DNA of 64,000 nt from Sulfitobacter sp. 20_GPM-1509m (GCF_000620505.1 NZ_JIBC01000009.1:186001-250000); one strand, 5' to 3'. Positions 16,258-25,502 are shown, numbered from the stretch's first letter. Numbers and translations: made by a program. Notes: generated by a model not told the origin, from the letters alone.

Positions 16258-17024
16258 CAGGCTTGGGTTTCGTGATCCAGCCGTTGCCGCGCCACGTCTT
16301 CGTTGCGCTGCGCCTTTTGCTGGTCGCGCAGGGCGCGTTCGACATAGTCCAGATGCGCCTCGACCGCCGTGCGGGCGGCGTCCGGGTCGCGGGCCTGCAG
16401 GGCGTCGTTGATGGCGCGGTGCTGGTCCAGCAGGGCACTGCGGGTGGTGCGCTGCTTGAACATGACCTGACGGTTGTAGAACACGCCGTTGCGCAGCAGG
16501 TCGTACATGGACCGCATCATATGCAGCATGATGACGTTGTGCGACGCTTCGACGATGGCCATGTGAAACTGTGCATCCAGTGCGCTTTCGGCATCTGCAT
16601 TGCGGGCCGGGTGCGCCGCGACCATCTTGTCAAAAATCGTCTGCACGACTTGCAGATCGGTATCTGACCCCAACCGCGCGGCCCGCTCTGCCGCCAGCCC
16701 CTCCATGTCACGGCGAAAGGAGAGGTAGTCGAACACCGCCTCGTCGTGGCGGGCAAAGAGCTGTGTCAGCGCAGGCGCAAAGGCCGAGCCCAGCACATCG
16801 GCGACAAAGACCCCGGCACCGGGGCGGGCGGTCAGCAGGCCGGTGTCCTGAAGGCTGCCGATCGCCTCGCGCAGCGACGGGCGCGACACGCCCATCCGGT
16901 CGGCCAATTCACGCTCGGACGGCAGGCGTTCGCCGGGGCGCAGGATGCCGCGCAGGATCAGCTTTTCGATCTGGCGTACCACGGCTGAAGACAGCTTTTC
17001 GGGGGTAACGGGGCGAAAGGGCAT
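16257..17024 (-). CDS. GntR family regulator, FadR/PdhR subfamily
   Basis: A 255-residue protein: winged helix at residues 8-75 (LILRGILRPGERLPSERELA, then RMGVSRPSLREAIGSL) and an all-helical FCD ligand domain with metal-binding residues in DAQFHMAIVEASHN, LLDQHRAIND and VEAHLDYVERAL. FCD regulators answer to organic acids such as lactate, glycolate or pyruvate. The only coupled gene is the YdjM-like hydrolase, so the metabolic target is probably elsewhere. An inverted repeat upstream suggests autoregulation. Confidence 0.92.
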   Translation of the reverse strand: MPFRPVTPEKLSSAVVRQIEKLILRGILRPGERLPSERELADRMGVSRPSLREAIGSLQDTGLLTARPGAGVFVADVLGSAFAPALTQLFARHDEAVFDYLSFRRDMEGLAAERAARLGSDTDLQVVQTIFDKMVAAHPARNADAESALDAQFHMAIVEASHNVIMLHMMRSMYDLLRNGVFYNRQVMFKQRTTRSALLDQHRAINDALQARDPDAARTAVEAHLDYVERALRDQQKAQRNEDVARQRLDHETQA

Positions 17025-17042
17025 CCGGGCTCCTTTTGGAAT

Positions 17043-17061
17043 TGGTCAAATCATATGACCA
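17043..17061. promoter_or_regulatory. candidate FadR/GntR operator
   Basis: TGGTCA and TGACCA half-sites separated by 7 bases, starting 18 bases upstream of the GntR ATG. TGGTC/GACCA half-sites are characteristic of the FadR/PdhR/GlcC subgroup, although the spacing is wider than in the best-known sites. The centre is itself palindromic (TCATATGA). Confidence 0.5.
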
Positions 17062-17136
17062 CCACCCCGCCGGGGTAAAGGGCAGCCTGTGCAGGCTTTC
17101 ACCAGTTGTTAACCAGAATGTACGTAATTTGCCAAA

Positions 17137-17526
17137 ATGCGTACATATTCCCTGATCTTCCTTGGCCTGCTTCTGACGGCCTGCAACACCCCCGGCCCGC
17201 ATTTCCGGGGCCTTCCTGCCACGCGGGTCACGGTCGATGGCTCGACCTTTGACGTGCGCGTGCGCGACCGGCTGGCCGAGGCGTTGCGGGTCAATCCCGA
17301 ATACGCCCCCCGCTTTGGCCCGATCCGTGACCGTGCGGGGGTGGCGATGGAACAGGTGTCCGGGTGCAAGGTGACAGAGGTGCGCGGCGATCAGGCGCTG
17401 GCCACCGGATTGCTGGATTGTGGTGACGGCCCACCGAAACAGCCCCTTCAGGCGGACGGTCACAATGTGTGTTATACGGTCAGAACGATGGGTCCCCTAA
17501 GGGACTACCGTTGTGATCCGGTCTAG
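17137..17526 (+). CDS. putative lipoprotein
   Basis: A 129-residue exported protein with a lipobox at residues 12-16 (LLTAC), so Cys16 should be lipid-modified. The mature part contains three further cysteines (SGCKV, LDCGD, HNVCY and RCDPV give two likely disulfide pairs). I do not recognise a named family. The stop codon overlaps the stop codon of the convergent hupE gene by two bases. No operon partner. Confidence 0.7.
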   Translation: MRTYSLIFLGLLLTACNTPGPHFRGLPATRVTVDGSTFDVRVRDRLAEALRVNPEYAPRFGPIRDRAGVAMEQVSGCKVTEVRGDQALATGLLDCGDGPPKQPLQADGHNVCYTVRTMGPLRDYRCDPV

Positions 17527-18131
17527 CCTGTCACAAGCGCCAGCAATGGCGCCTCGATCTGCTCCAGGGTCAGGAAAACGCCGACACCGGCCACGGCCGC
17601 CCCGGCCAGGGTAATCTTGCGGCCCTGGGTCATCAGGGCGACCCCGCTGGCAATGGCAAACTGCACCGCGACCAGTCCGGCAAGGTAGCCCGTCAGGACG
17701 GGCAGGCTTGCCGACGCCTCCACACCTGCAAGGGCACCGGCAAAGGCACTGCCGTGAAACAGGCCAAAGCCGACAAAAAGCAACGGGCTGTACCGCAGCC
17801 GCCCCAAGGCAAGCACAGCGCCAAGCGCGACCAGCGACAGGGCAATCGCCAACTCTTGCAGCGGCAGCGGTCCGTCAATTGCGCCAATGCCACATCCCGC
17901 GGCCATCGCCAGCACATAGGCCAATGGCCCGCTGAACACCCGCCCGAGTGCGCCAGCCGCCAGCCCGACCGCAATCACGAAAAACAGATGGTCAAAGCCG
18001 AGTACCGGATGCGCCAGACCGGAAAGCACCCCGTGAGACAGAGTTTCCATAGGCATGCCGCCCAGTGGATGATGCGCCCACGCGGGGCTGGCCAGCAGGA
18101 AGGCACCAAGGATCAGGGGGATTCGCTTCAT
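17523..18131 (-). CDS. hupE: HupE/UreJ family metal permease
   Basis: A 202-residue inner-membrane protein with a signal peptide (LILGAFLLASPAWAHHPLGG) and the HupE motif GLAHPVLGFDHLFFVIAVGL; six or seven hydrophobic segments in all. Family members carry nickel or cobalt for hydrogenase, urease or cobalamin. No such enzyme is adjacent and no cobalamin riboswitch is visible upstream; cobalamin genes occur 8 kb away, so cobalt is a reasonable guess. ATG 18131 is chosen; the frame stays open far upstream antisense to smc without homology. Confidence 0.85.
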   Translation of the reverse strand: MKRIPLILGAFLLASPAWAHHPLGGMPMETLSHGVLSGLAHPVLGFDHLFFVIAVGLAAGALGRVFSGPLAYVLAMAAGCGIGAIDGPLPLQELAIALSLVALGAVLALGRLRYSPLLFVGFGLFHGSAFAGALAGVEASASLPVLTGYLAGLVAVQFAIASGVALMTQGRKITLAGAAVAGVGVFLTLEQIEAPLLALVTG

Positions 18132-18326
18132 TTCAAGTCTCCGCTTTGTGTTGCTTGGATCAAGCCCGAGGTCTGCGGTTCTGTCAAACCCTATGATTTC
18201 GCCGCGAAACCGCAATATCTTGTGGATAACTACGCGGTTCACCGCCCTCCCTAGCGGTTGTCGTTGACAGGTCGACATGGCCTCCGTCATCCTGTGGTGC
18301 AGTGGAATCGGACCAAAGGCAGGCAT

Positions 18327-21300
18327 TTGCGCTTTACCAAGCTGAAACTCACAGGCTTCAAAAGCTTTGTGGACCCCACCGATCTGATCATCGCCGATGG
18401 TCTGACCGGCGTCGTGGGGCCGAACGGCTGTGGCAAATCGAACCTGCTTGAGGCGCTGCGCTGGGTGATGGGGGAAAACCGTCCCACCGCGATGCGCGGC
18501 GGCGGGATGGAAGACGTGATTTTCGCAGGTGCCGCGACGCGCCCCGCCCGCAACTTTGCCGAAGTCAGCCTGCACATCGACAACAGCGACAGGCTGGCGC
18601 CTGCGGGGTTCAACGACCACGACCATATCGACATTGTGCGCCGCATCACCCGTGACGTCGGCAGCGCCTACAAGGCGGGCGGCAAGGACGTGCGGGCGCG
18701 CGATGTGCAGATGCTGTTTGCCGATGCCTCGACTGGGGCGCATTCGCCGGCGCTGGTGCGGCAGGGGCAGATCTCGGAGCTGATCAACGCCAAACCCAAA
18801 AGCCGCCGCCGCATTCTGGAAGAGGCGGCGGGCATTTCGGGCCTGTATCAGCGCCGCCACGAGGCCGAGCTGAAGCTGAAGGGGGCCGAGGCCAACCTGA
18901 CCCGCGTCGATGATGTGGTCGAGCAACTGGCAGCCCAACTGGCGCAACTGGCACGGCAGGCGCGGCAAGCGGCGCGGTATCGCGAGATTGGCACGGAATT
19001 GCGCCGGACCGAGGGCATGTTGCTGTACCGCCGCTGGCGCGAGGCGGACGATGCGCGCGCCACGGCGGACGAGGCATTGCGCGCCCGTGTGACGGCTGCA
19101 GCACAGGCCGAGGCGCGGGTTCAGACCGCGATCAAGGCGCGGGCGGCTGCCGAGGACGGGTTGCCTGCGCTGCGCGAGGAAGAGGCAATTGCCGCCGCAT
19201 TGGTGCAACGTCTGATCGTGCAGCGCGACACACTGACGGATCAGGAAGCCCAAGCGCTGCGCACGATTGAAACGCTGGTGGGCCGGATCGACCAGCTTGG
19301 CCGTGACATCGACCGCGAGGGCGGGTTGAACCGCGATGCGGGCGAGACCATCGAGCGGCTGGAATGGGAACAGACCGAGCTGCGCAAGGCATCCGAGGGC
19401 CATGACGACCGCCTGGAAGCTGCCGTTGACGCCGCCCACGAAGCCGCATCGGTTTTGCAGGAACGCGAGGCGGATCTGGGCACCCAGACCGAGGATGTCG
19501 CCCGGCTGTCGGCGCGCCACGGGTCGGCGCAGCGGTTGCTGGATGACAGCCGCAAGACCGAGGAACGCTCGGAAAGCGAAGCGACCAAGGCGCGGGATGC
19601 CGTTGCTGCATCGCAGGCGGCGCTGACCAAGGCGGGCAGCGATTTCGAGGCAGCCGAACAGGCGTCGCGCGTGGCCGAGGAAACCGCGCAGCGGGCCGAT
19701 GCCGCCCTGACCGCCGCCGAGATTGCCCGCGCCGATGCGCAGACCCGCGAGGCCGATGCCCGCGCCGAACGCTCCGAGGCCGAAGGCGAGATGAACGCCC
19801 TGCGTGCCGAAGTGGGTGCCTTGGCGAAACTGGTCGAGCGGGACACGGCCGAGGGCGGGCAGATCTTGGACCGTTTGCAGGTTCAGAAAGGCTTTGAAAA
19901 GGCGTTGGGGGCCGCGCTGGCTGACGATTTGCGCGCGCCTCAGGTTGATGGCGACGGGCCTTCGGGATGGGCCGTGTTGCCTGCCTATGACAGCGATCAG
20001 CCGCTGCCCGCAGGGGTCACGCCGATCACCCAGCACGTGTCGGTGCCCGAGGTTCTGACCCGTCGCATGTCGCAGATCGGTCTGTGTGACTCCGAGGATG
20101 CCGGGCGCCTGCAAGAGCAGTTGAAGCCGGGTCAGCGGCTGGTGTCACCCGAGGGGGATCTGTGGCGCTGGGACGGGTTCCGTGCCTGGGCAGAGGATGC
20201 CCCGTCGGCGGCGGCGTTGCGGTTGCAACAGCTGAACCGGCTGGAAGAGTTGAAACAGGGCCTCGAGCACGCGAGTCAGCGGGCCGAGGGCGCGCGGTCC
20301 GCGCATGAGGCGCTGACGGCGCGGCTGTCCGAGTTGTCGAACGCCGACAAGGCCGCCCGCGAGGCACGGCGCGAGGCGGATCGTCTGGTGGCCGATGCGG
20401 GCCGTGCGCTGAGCCGGGCCGAGGCCGACCGGAACCTGGCCGAGGGACGGCTGGAATCGCTGTCGATGGCTGTGAAGCGTCACGAGGAAGAGGCCATGGC
20501 CGCCCGGTCCCGTGTGCTGGAGGCGCAACGGGCGCTGGACGAGCTGGACGATGTGGACGAGGCGCGTGGGGCTGTCGAAGACCTGCGCATGACGGTCGAA
20601 GCGGCGCGGATCACCATGATGTCGCGCCGGTCGGCACAGGATGAACTGCGCCGCGAGGGCGAGGCCCGCACACGGCGGTCGCAAGAGGTGACCAAGGAGC
20701 TGTCCGGCTGGCGGCACCGGTTGGAGACTGCCGAGAAACGCAGCGCCGAACTGGTCGAGCGCAAGGCCCAATCCGAGGCCGAACTGAAAGCGGCGCAGGC
20801 CGTGCCCACCGAGCTGGCCGCCAAACGCGCCGACCTGTCCGAGATGATGGCCGAGGGCGAGGACCGCAAGGCCGCCGCCACCGATGCGCTGAGCGTGGCC
20901 GAGGGCGTGCTGCGCGAAGCGACAGTGGCCGAGCGCGAGGCGGAGCGTGCTGCGTCCGAGGCCCGCGAGGCGCGTGCGGCGTCCGAAGCTCGAGCCGAAG
21001 CCGCGCGCGAAACCGTGCAGGCCGCAGCCGAACGCATCGCCGAAGAGCAGCAGCAAACCCCGAACCAATTGCTGACAGCGCTGGATATGGACCCCGGCCA
21101 GATGCCCCGCTCGGACGCGTTGGAAGCGGATGTGAACCGTCTGAAACGCCAGCGCGAGGCTTTGGGTGCGGTGAACCTGCGCGCCGAGGAAGACGCGCGC
21201 GAGGTGCAGGAAGAGCATGACACGCTGGTCAGCGAAAAGGCTGATCTGGAAGAGGCGATCAAGACGTTGCGCTCGGGCATTGCCAGCCTGAACCGCGAAG

Positions 21301-21782
21301 GGCGCGAACGGTTGCTGACGGCGTTCGAGCAGGTGAACAGCAATTTCTCGTTGCTCTTTACCCACCTGTTTGGCGGTGGCGAGGCCAATCTGGTGATGGT
21401 GGAATCGGATGATCCGCTTGAGGCCGGTCTGGAGATCATGTGCCAGCCGCCGGGCAAGAAACTTTCGACGCTCAGCCTGTTGTCGGGGGGCGAGCAGACG
21501 CTGACGGCGATGGCGCTGATCTTTGCGGTGTTCCTGGCCAATCCCGCGCCGATCTGCGTGCTGGACGAGGTGGACGCGCCGCTGGATGATGCCAACGTGA
21601 CGCGGTTCTGCGACCTCTTGGACGAGATGTGCCGCCAGACGGACACGCGGTTCCTGATCATCACGCACCACGCGGTGACGATGGCGCGGATGGACCGGCT
21701 GTTCGGCGTGACCATGGGCGAACAGGGCGTGAGCCAGCTTGTCTCGGTCGATCTGAAAAAGGCGGCGAAACTGGTGGCCTGA
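18327..21782 (+). CDS. smc: chromosome segregation protein SMC
   Basis: A 1151-residue SMC ATPase that with ScpA/ScpB condenses and segregates the chromosome. N-terminal head LRFTKLKLTGFKSFVDPTDL with Walker A GPNGCGKSN; two long coiled coils (Ala/Glu/Arg-rich) around a hinge near residues 500-650 (LDRLQVQKGFEKALGAALAD); C-terminal signature LSLLSGGEQTLTAMAL and Walker B VLDEVDAPLDD. The start is a TTG at 18327: an AAAGGCAGG ribosome site precedes it and the conserved head begins at that codon; the upstream in-frame segment is unrelated. Confidence 0.96.
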   Translation: MRFTKLKLTGFKSFVDPTDLIIADGLTGVVGPNGCGKSNLLEALRWVMGENRPTAMRGGGMEDVIFAGAATRPARNFAEVSLHIDNSDRLAPAGFNDHDHIDIVRRITRDVGSAYKAGGKDVRARDVQMLFADASTGAHSPALVRQGQISELINAKPKSRRRILEEAAGISGLYQRRHEAELKLKGAEANLTRVDDVVEQLAAQLAQLARQARQAARYREIGTELRRTEGMLLYRRWREADDARATADEALRARVTAAAQAEARVQTAIKARAAAEDGLPALREEEAIAAALVQRLIVQRDTLTDQEAQALRTIETLVGRIDQLGRDIDREGGLNRDAGETIERLEWEQTELRKASEGHDDRLEAAVDAAHEAASVLQEREADLGTQTEDVARLSARHGSAQRLLDDSRKTEERSESEATKARDAVAASQAALTKAGSDFEAAEQASRVAEETAQRADAALTAAEIARADAQTREADARAERSEAEGEMNALRAEVGALAKLVERDTAEGGQILDRLQVQKGFEKALGAALADDLRAPQVDGDGPSGWAVLPAYDSDQPLPAGVTPITQHVSVPEVLTRRMSQIGLCDSEDAGRLQEQLKPGQRLVSPEGDLWRWDGFRAWAEDAPSAAALRLQQLNRLEELKQGLEHASQRAEGARSAHEALTARLSELSNADKAAREARREADRLVADAGRALSRAEADRNLAEGRLESLSMAVKRHEEEAMAARSRVLEAQRALDELDDVDEARGAVEDLRMTVEAARITMMSRRSAQDELRREGEARTRRSQEVTKELSGWRHRLETAEKRSAELVERKAQSEAELKAAQAVPTELAAKRADLSEMMAEGEDRKAAATDALSVAEGVLREATVAEREAERAASEAREARAASEARAEAARETVQAAAERIAEEQQQTPNQLLTALDMDPGQMPRSDALEADVNRLKRQREALGAVNLRAEEDAREVQEEHDTLVSEKADLEEAIKTLRSGIASLNREGRERLLTAFEQVNSNFSLLFTHLFGGGEANLVMVESDDPLEAGLEIMCQPPGKKLSTLSLLSGGEQTLTAMALIFAVFLANPAPICVLDEVDAPLDDANVTRFCDLLDEMCRQTDTRFLIITHHAVTMARMDRLFGVTMGEQGVSQLVSVDLKKAAKLVA

Positions 21783-21829
21783 GGCCGGTTTGAGGGCACT
21801 GGGCCGTGGCGCGGTGCTCTACGGACCGG

Positions 21830-22522
21830 CTATCGCATCAGCCATTGGAACGCGTGCCGCAGCGCTTCTTTTCCACCTGACCGAAGCGGGGTGCCATGCG
21901 CCATCACAAGGCTTTCGGCAGGCCATTCCAGGATGCGCCGCACCGCGTCCTGGCTTGCGGCTTTGTCCTTGGTTGCCATGCGGAACTTGCGTGGCACTGA
22001 GGGGACGGGGGCAGTCATCAGGTCGAGCCGGGCCACCACCGCGCGCCAGCCGCGATACCATCCCTGCGGGATCTGTTGCACAAGGTCGGTCACCAGAACC
22101 GTGGCGGATGGCCGGTGAAAGAACACCACCTCTGTCGTGATCCGGTTTCCGGAGACGACGACCTGATCAATCGTACCGGCCCAAGCGGGGTCGGGGAGAT
22201 CACCCAGTGTGGAATGGATCGACGTTCCGGCATCCTGTTCATGCAGACCGGGAGCCGCGTGAACCACCGCATCCGGATAGCACGTCGCCCAGTCGGCAAG
22301 AAACGTGTGGTGCAGGCTGTTCGGGGCGATGATGTGACGGACCGGGCCAAGCGCATCGACCGCGCGGCGCAAGTCCTGTGTCAATGCCACCGGCGACCAG
22401 ACCCATAGCCCGCCCTGGTCCGGCAACCGGATCACGGCCATGCGCGTGGGAAACCGGAAACCCGCCGCACCTGTGACGATGGGGCCGTCAGACAACCACA
22501 ACTCTGCGCAGAACTGTTCCAC
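21830..22522 (-). CDS. DUF4336 metallo-beta-lactamase-fold protein
   Basis: A 230-residue protein with LWVWSPVALTQDLRRAVDALGPVRHIIAPNSLHHTFL, IDQVVVSGNRITTEVVFFHRPSATVLVTDLV and VMAHGTPL, the hallmark segments of DUF4336, a degenerate metallo-hydrolase-like fold with several conserved histidines (NSLHH, FHRP, AHG). Biochemical role unknown. Converges on smc with 47 bases between stops. Confidence 0.8.
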   Translation of the reverse strand: MEQFCAELWLSDGPIVTGAAGFRFPTRMAVIRLPDQGGLWVWSPVALTQDLRRAVDALGPVRHIIAPNSLHHTFLADWATCYPDAVVHAAPGLHEQDAGTSIHSTLGDLPDPAWAGTIDQVVVSGNRITTEVVFFHRPSATVLVTDLVQQIPQGWYRGWRAVVARLDLMTAPVPSVPRKFRMATKDKAASQDAVRRILEWPAESLVMAHGTPLRSGGKEALRHAFQWLMR

Positions 22523-22652
22523 GATTGCACCGGTCCTTGTTTGGGCATCCGTAGCCCGAACCTATCCGGGGACAGCCGGTTTGTCCAAATCCGTTGGCGG
22601 CAAATCCGGGATGATCGGATTAAGCCGTTATGAGCCCCCAGGACCCGCGCAC

Positions 22653-22681
22653 GAAAACGCCCGCCCCCGAAGGGACGGGCG
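22653..22681 (-). terminator. terminator of PRC-barrel gene
   Basis: Ten-pair stem with one mispair at 22658-22667 / 22672-22681, CGAA-type tetraloop, followed by TTTT on the minus strand. Lies 25 bases after the stop codon. Confidence 0.85.
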
Positions 22682-22705
22682 ATAGGCTGCGCCAGAAAGG
22701 AAACC

Positions 22706-23782
22706 TTACTTGGTTTCTTTCATCGCTTTCAGGCTTTCTTCGGTCATGTCGACGTAGACACGCACTTCGCCAGCTTCGGCATCACGCTGGATGTTCAGGC
22801 TTTCCATGTCCACACGAACATGGTCTTCGCCAATGCCCAAGAAGCCACCGATGTCCAGTTCGGCACCGGTCAGTTGACCGTCAGCCGACACATACAGTTC
22901 GCCAACTTCACCGATGTCTTTCATCTGTGCGTCGAACACGACGGCACCTGTCAGGTCTTCGGTTGTCAACTCGGACAGTTCAACCTGCGACCAGCCGTCA
23001 ACATTCACAGCCGGGGGGGCTGCGGAATATACACTGCCTTCGTCTTCCATGGCGGCACCGTCAGCATTGGCGGTGTCCATGGATTTGTCGGCTGCCATGT
23101 CGTCGGTGGCTGCGGTGTCCGTGTCGGCCATCGCGGGATCGTCGGCTTTCATGTCACTGTCGGCTGCGGCCGAGTCTGTTTCGGTCATCGCAGGGTCGGT
23201 CGCTGCGGTGTCCGAATTGGCCATCGCTGGATCAGCCGATTTTTCCATGTCGGTTGCTGCTGTGTCGGTTGCCACAGCACCCGTTGCAGCGTTGTCGGCT
23301 GCGGCGTTGTCAGCCTGGGTGTCTTCTGCCCATGCACCGATGGCCGAACCATCATATTCCGGTGCGTTTTCCAGCGATGCGGCAGTGCCGTTGAACACGA
23401 CGTAATATTCGCCGCCGTCATTCATGCCGCTGACCAGTTGCAGCTGGTCCATGCTCAGCGCAACGCTGCGCTCGCCGATGCCCAGGAAGCCACCGATGTC
23501 CAGCAGGACAGCATTCACTTCACCACCGGGGCTCATGACAAGGTCGTTCACTTCGCCGACACGTTCCCATTCGATGGCATCTGTGTCGATTTCGTTCCCG
23601 GAGACATCAGTCTCGGTGACGTAAACGGCTTTGCCCATCAGGTCCGAGGCGCGCACGGTTTGTGCACCGGCCACGGCTTCAGAGGATGAATCGACGAAAG
23701 GCGATTGTGTTTCTGCGGTCTGCGCGTAGGCAGTTGTTGCCATGAGGGCAGCGGCGGCAGTCGTAGCGAGAAAATGTTTCAT
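22706..23782 (-). CDS. exported protein with two PRC-barrel domains and a repeat linker
   Basis: A 358-residue protein with a Sec signal peptide (ATTAAAALMATTAYAQ). Two PRC-barrel-like domains, about residues 44-120 and 270-345, each contain the nearly identical phrase LDIGGFLGIGE(R/D). They are joined by a roughly 100-residue linker of Ala/Asp/Thr/Met low-complexity repeats (DPAM, DTAATD and variants, very acidic). A periplasmic or surface location is inferred. PRC-barrels usually mediate protein contact (as in RimM); this domain pair with an acidic spacer is typical of abundant marine alphaproteobacterial envelope proteins of unknown role. Confidence 0.8.
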   Translation of the reverse strand: MKHFLATTAAAALMATTAYAQTAETQSPFVDSSSEAVAGAQTVRASDLMGKAVYVTETDVSGNEIDTDAIEWERVGEVNDLVMSPGGEVNAVLLDIGGFLGIGERSVALSMDQLQLVSGMNDGGEYYVVFNGTAASLENAPEYDGSAIGAWAEDTQADNAAADNAATGAVATDTAATDMEKSADPAMANSDTAATDPAMTETDSAAADSDMKADDPAMADTDTAATDDMAADKSMDTANADGAAMEDEGSVYSAAPPAVNVDGWSQVELSELTTEDLTGAVVFDAQMKDIGEVGELYVSADGQLTGAELDIGGFLGIGEDHVRVDMESLNIQRDAEAGEVRVYVDMTEESLKAMKETK

Positions 23783-23871
23783 GTGATCCTCCTGATCGTG
23801 ATGACTTGATGTCAGCAGAACACGGGCGGATCGTTGGTTGTTCCGGGTATTTTTGAGTAATTTCGGTTCCT

Positions 23872-23887
23872 TATGTCTGGAGACATA
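23872..23887. promoter_or_regulatory. palindrome upstream of PRC-barrel gene
   Basis: TATGTCT-GG-AGACATA is a perfect 7+2+7 dyad 90 bases upstream of the PRC-barrel gene start and 38 bases before the end of the rhodanese gene. A regulator site is possible; it has no T run and is too short for a terminator. Confidence 0.35.
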
Positions 23888-23924
23888 GGGCGGATTCTTG
23901 CCTATCCCCGGGCGGGATCAGGAT

Positions 23925-24314
23925 TCATCCCTTGGATTCAACAGGTCCGCCCATTTTCACCCATTCCGAGAAACCGTTCTTGAGGTGAGCTGCCTTGAAT
24001 CCCATGTCATTTAACGTATCGACTGAAATCGCCGAGCGCCAACCCGAGGCGCAGTGGAACACGAATTTGCGATCCTCGGCGAAGATGTCCTTGAAGTAGG
24101 GGCTGTCGGGATCAACCCAGAACTCCAGCATGCCGCGCGGGCAGTGAAAGCTGCCGGGGATGAAGCCGGTGCGCTCGCGTTCGCGCGGGTCTCGCAGGTC
24201 GACGATCTGCACGCTTGGATCATCCACCATGGCAATCAGGTCGGCGGTTTCAATTTCCTCGATGCGGGCGCGGGCGTCGGCGACCATCTGGGCGCTGGAT
24301 TTCTTGAGAGCCAT
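23925..24314 (-). CDS. rhodanese-like domain protein
   Basis: A 129-residue single rhodanese domain. The catalytic loop is FHCASGWRSA with the active cysteine, preceded by VDLRDPRERERTGFIPGSFH. Such proteins carry persulfide sulfur from thiosulfate or other donors. It starts 12 bases after the lytic transglycosylase stop and is probably the last gene of the cobC-cbiB-transglycosylase transcript; no functional link is obvious. Confidence 0.88.
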   Translation of the reverse strand: MALKKSSAQMVADARARIEEIETADLIAMVDDPSVQIVDLRDPRERERTGFIPGSFHCPRGMLEFWVDPDSPYFKDIFAEDRKFVFHCASGWRSAISVDTLNDMGFKAAHLKNGFSEWVKMGGPVESKG

Positions 24315-24326
24315 GTGAGGTGTCCT

Positions 24327-25490
24327 TTAAAGTTGGTTCAGCAAGGCGGGCGTGGGCCATGCGTCGGCGGGCAGGCCCAGACGTTTTTGCTCGGCCTGCA
24401 CGGCGATGCGGGTGCCTGACCCCAGAATGCCGTCAATCTTGCCCACGTCATAGCCCAATTGCTCCAGACGCTGTTGCAACTGCTTCATCTGGTTGCTGTC
24501 CAGTCCGGCATCGGGGTTGCCTGCGTCATAGACGGGTGCGCCGTCCAGCCGGGTGGCGAAATAGGCGGCGGTCAGCACGTAGGTGAACGACTGGTTCCAT
24601 TCAAAGTAAACGTTGAAGTTGGGATAGGCGAGAAAGGCCGGCCCCTTGTGTCCCTGCGGCAGGATCAGCGAGGCGGGCAGGTCGGCCAGCGTGCCGTTGC
24701 GTGCCTCGACGCCAAGCGCCTGCCAGTCTGCCGTCGATTTCACCGTTTCCAGCCCGCTTTGTGACCAGTCCATCGAGGCGGGCACGCTGACCTCTTGCAG
24801 CCATGGCTGCCCGGCCTGCCAGCCCAGATGGTGCAGCATCTTGCCGCCCGAAGTCAGCGCATCGGGGGCGGATGTCTTCAGGCTGACATGGCCGTCGCCG
24901 TCGGCATCGACACCGTTTTCGATGATGTCCATGGGCAGCATCTGGACCATGCCGATCTCGCCCGCCCATGCGCCGGTGGTCGTGCGCGGGTCAAAGTCGT
25001 CGGCGGCGTGCAGTTGCATCGCGGCCAGCACCTGCGGGCGGAACAGGTCAGGGCGGCGGCAGTCGTGGGCCAGCGTGGCCAGCGCGTTGGCGGTGTTAAA
25101 GTCACCCTGAAACGCGCCGTAATCCGTTTCGAACGCCCAGAAGGCCAACAGCACGGTGCGATCGACGCCATAGGTTGCTTCGATGTTGTCAAAGACGCTG
25201 TCGTATTGCTGGGCAAGTTGTTTTCCCTTGTCCAGCCGCTGCGACGAGATCAGGCGGCGCGAAAACTCGATGAACGGTTTCTGGAACACGCCTTGCGCCT
25301 GATCGGCTTTCAGCACCGCAGGGTCTTGAGTGACACCTGAGAGGAATTCATCGGCGGATGCGGCGGGGATGCCCATGCTGACCGCTTCGGTTTTCAGCCC
25401 CGCCTTGAAGTCGGCAAAAGAGCCGCCGCATTGGGCAAAGGCGGTCACGGGCAGTGTCAGGGCAAGGGCGAAAGAAGCAAAGCGCAGCAT
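24327..25490 (-). CDS. lytic murein transglycosylase, MltB/GH103 type with PG-binding domain
   Basis: A 387-residue periplasmic enzyme cutting peptidoglycan between MurNAc and GlcNAc with anhydro-muropeptide formation. Signal peptide FASFALALTLPVTAFAQ; the catalytic Glu is in FWAFETDYGAFQGDFN; GEIGMVQMLPMDI and the aromatic YPNFNVYFEWNQSFTYVLTA segments are typical of GH103. C-terminal 60 residues form a PG_binding_1 domain (QLQQRLEQLGYDVGKIDGIL). Starts 12 bases after cbiB. Confidence 0.92.
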   Translation of the reverse strand: MLRFASFALALTLPVTAFAQCGGSFADFKAGLKTEAVSMGIPAASADEFLSGVTQDPAVLKADQAQGVFQKPFIEFSRRLISSQRLDKGKQLAQQYDSVFDNIEATYGVDRTVLLAFWAFETDYGAFQGDFNTANALATLAHDCRRPDLFRPQVLAAMQLHAADDFDPRTTTGAWAGEIGMVQMLPMDIIENGVDADGDGHVSLKTSAPDALTSGGKMLHHLGWQAGQPWLQEVSVPASMDWSQSGLETVKSTADWQALGVEARNGTLADLPASLILPQGHKGPAFLAYPNFNVYFEWNQSFTYVLTAAYFATRLDGAPVYDAGNPDAGLDSNQMKQLQQRLEQLGYDVGKIDGILGSGTRIAVQAEQKRLGLPADAWPTPALLNQL

Positions 25491-25502
25491 GTCGGGTCCA
25501 GT

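Noticed and set aside
18132-21671. Very long open frames antisense to smc (including one joined to hupE)
   Set aside because: They mirror the codon bias of a GC-rich coiled-coil gene; their His/Arg/Gln-rich translation matches no family, while smc on the other strand is unmistakable.
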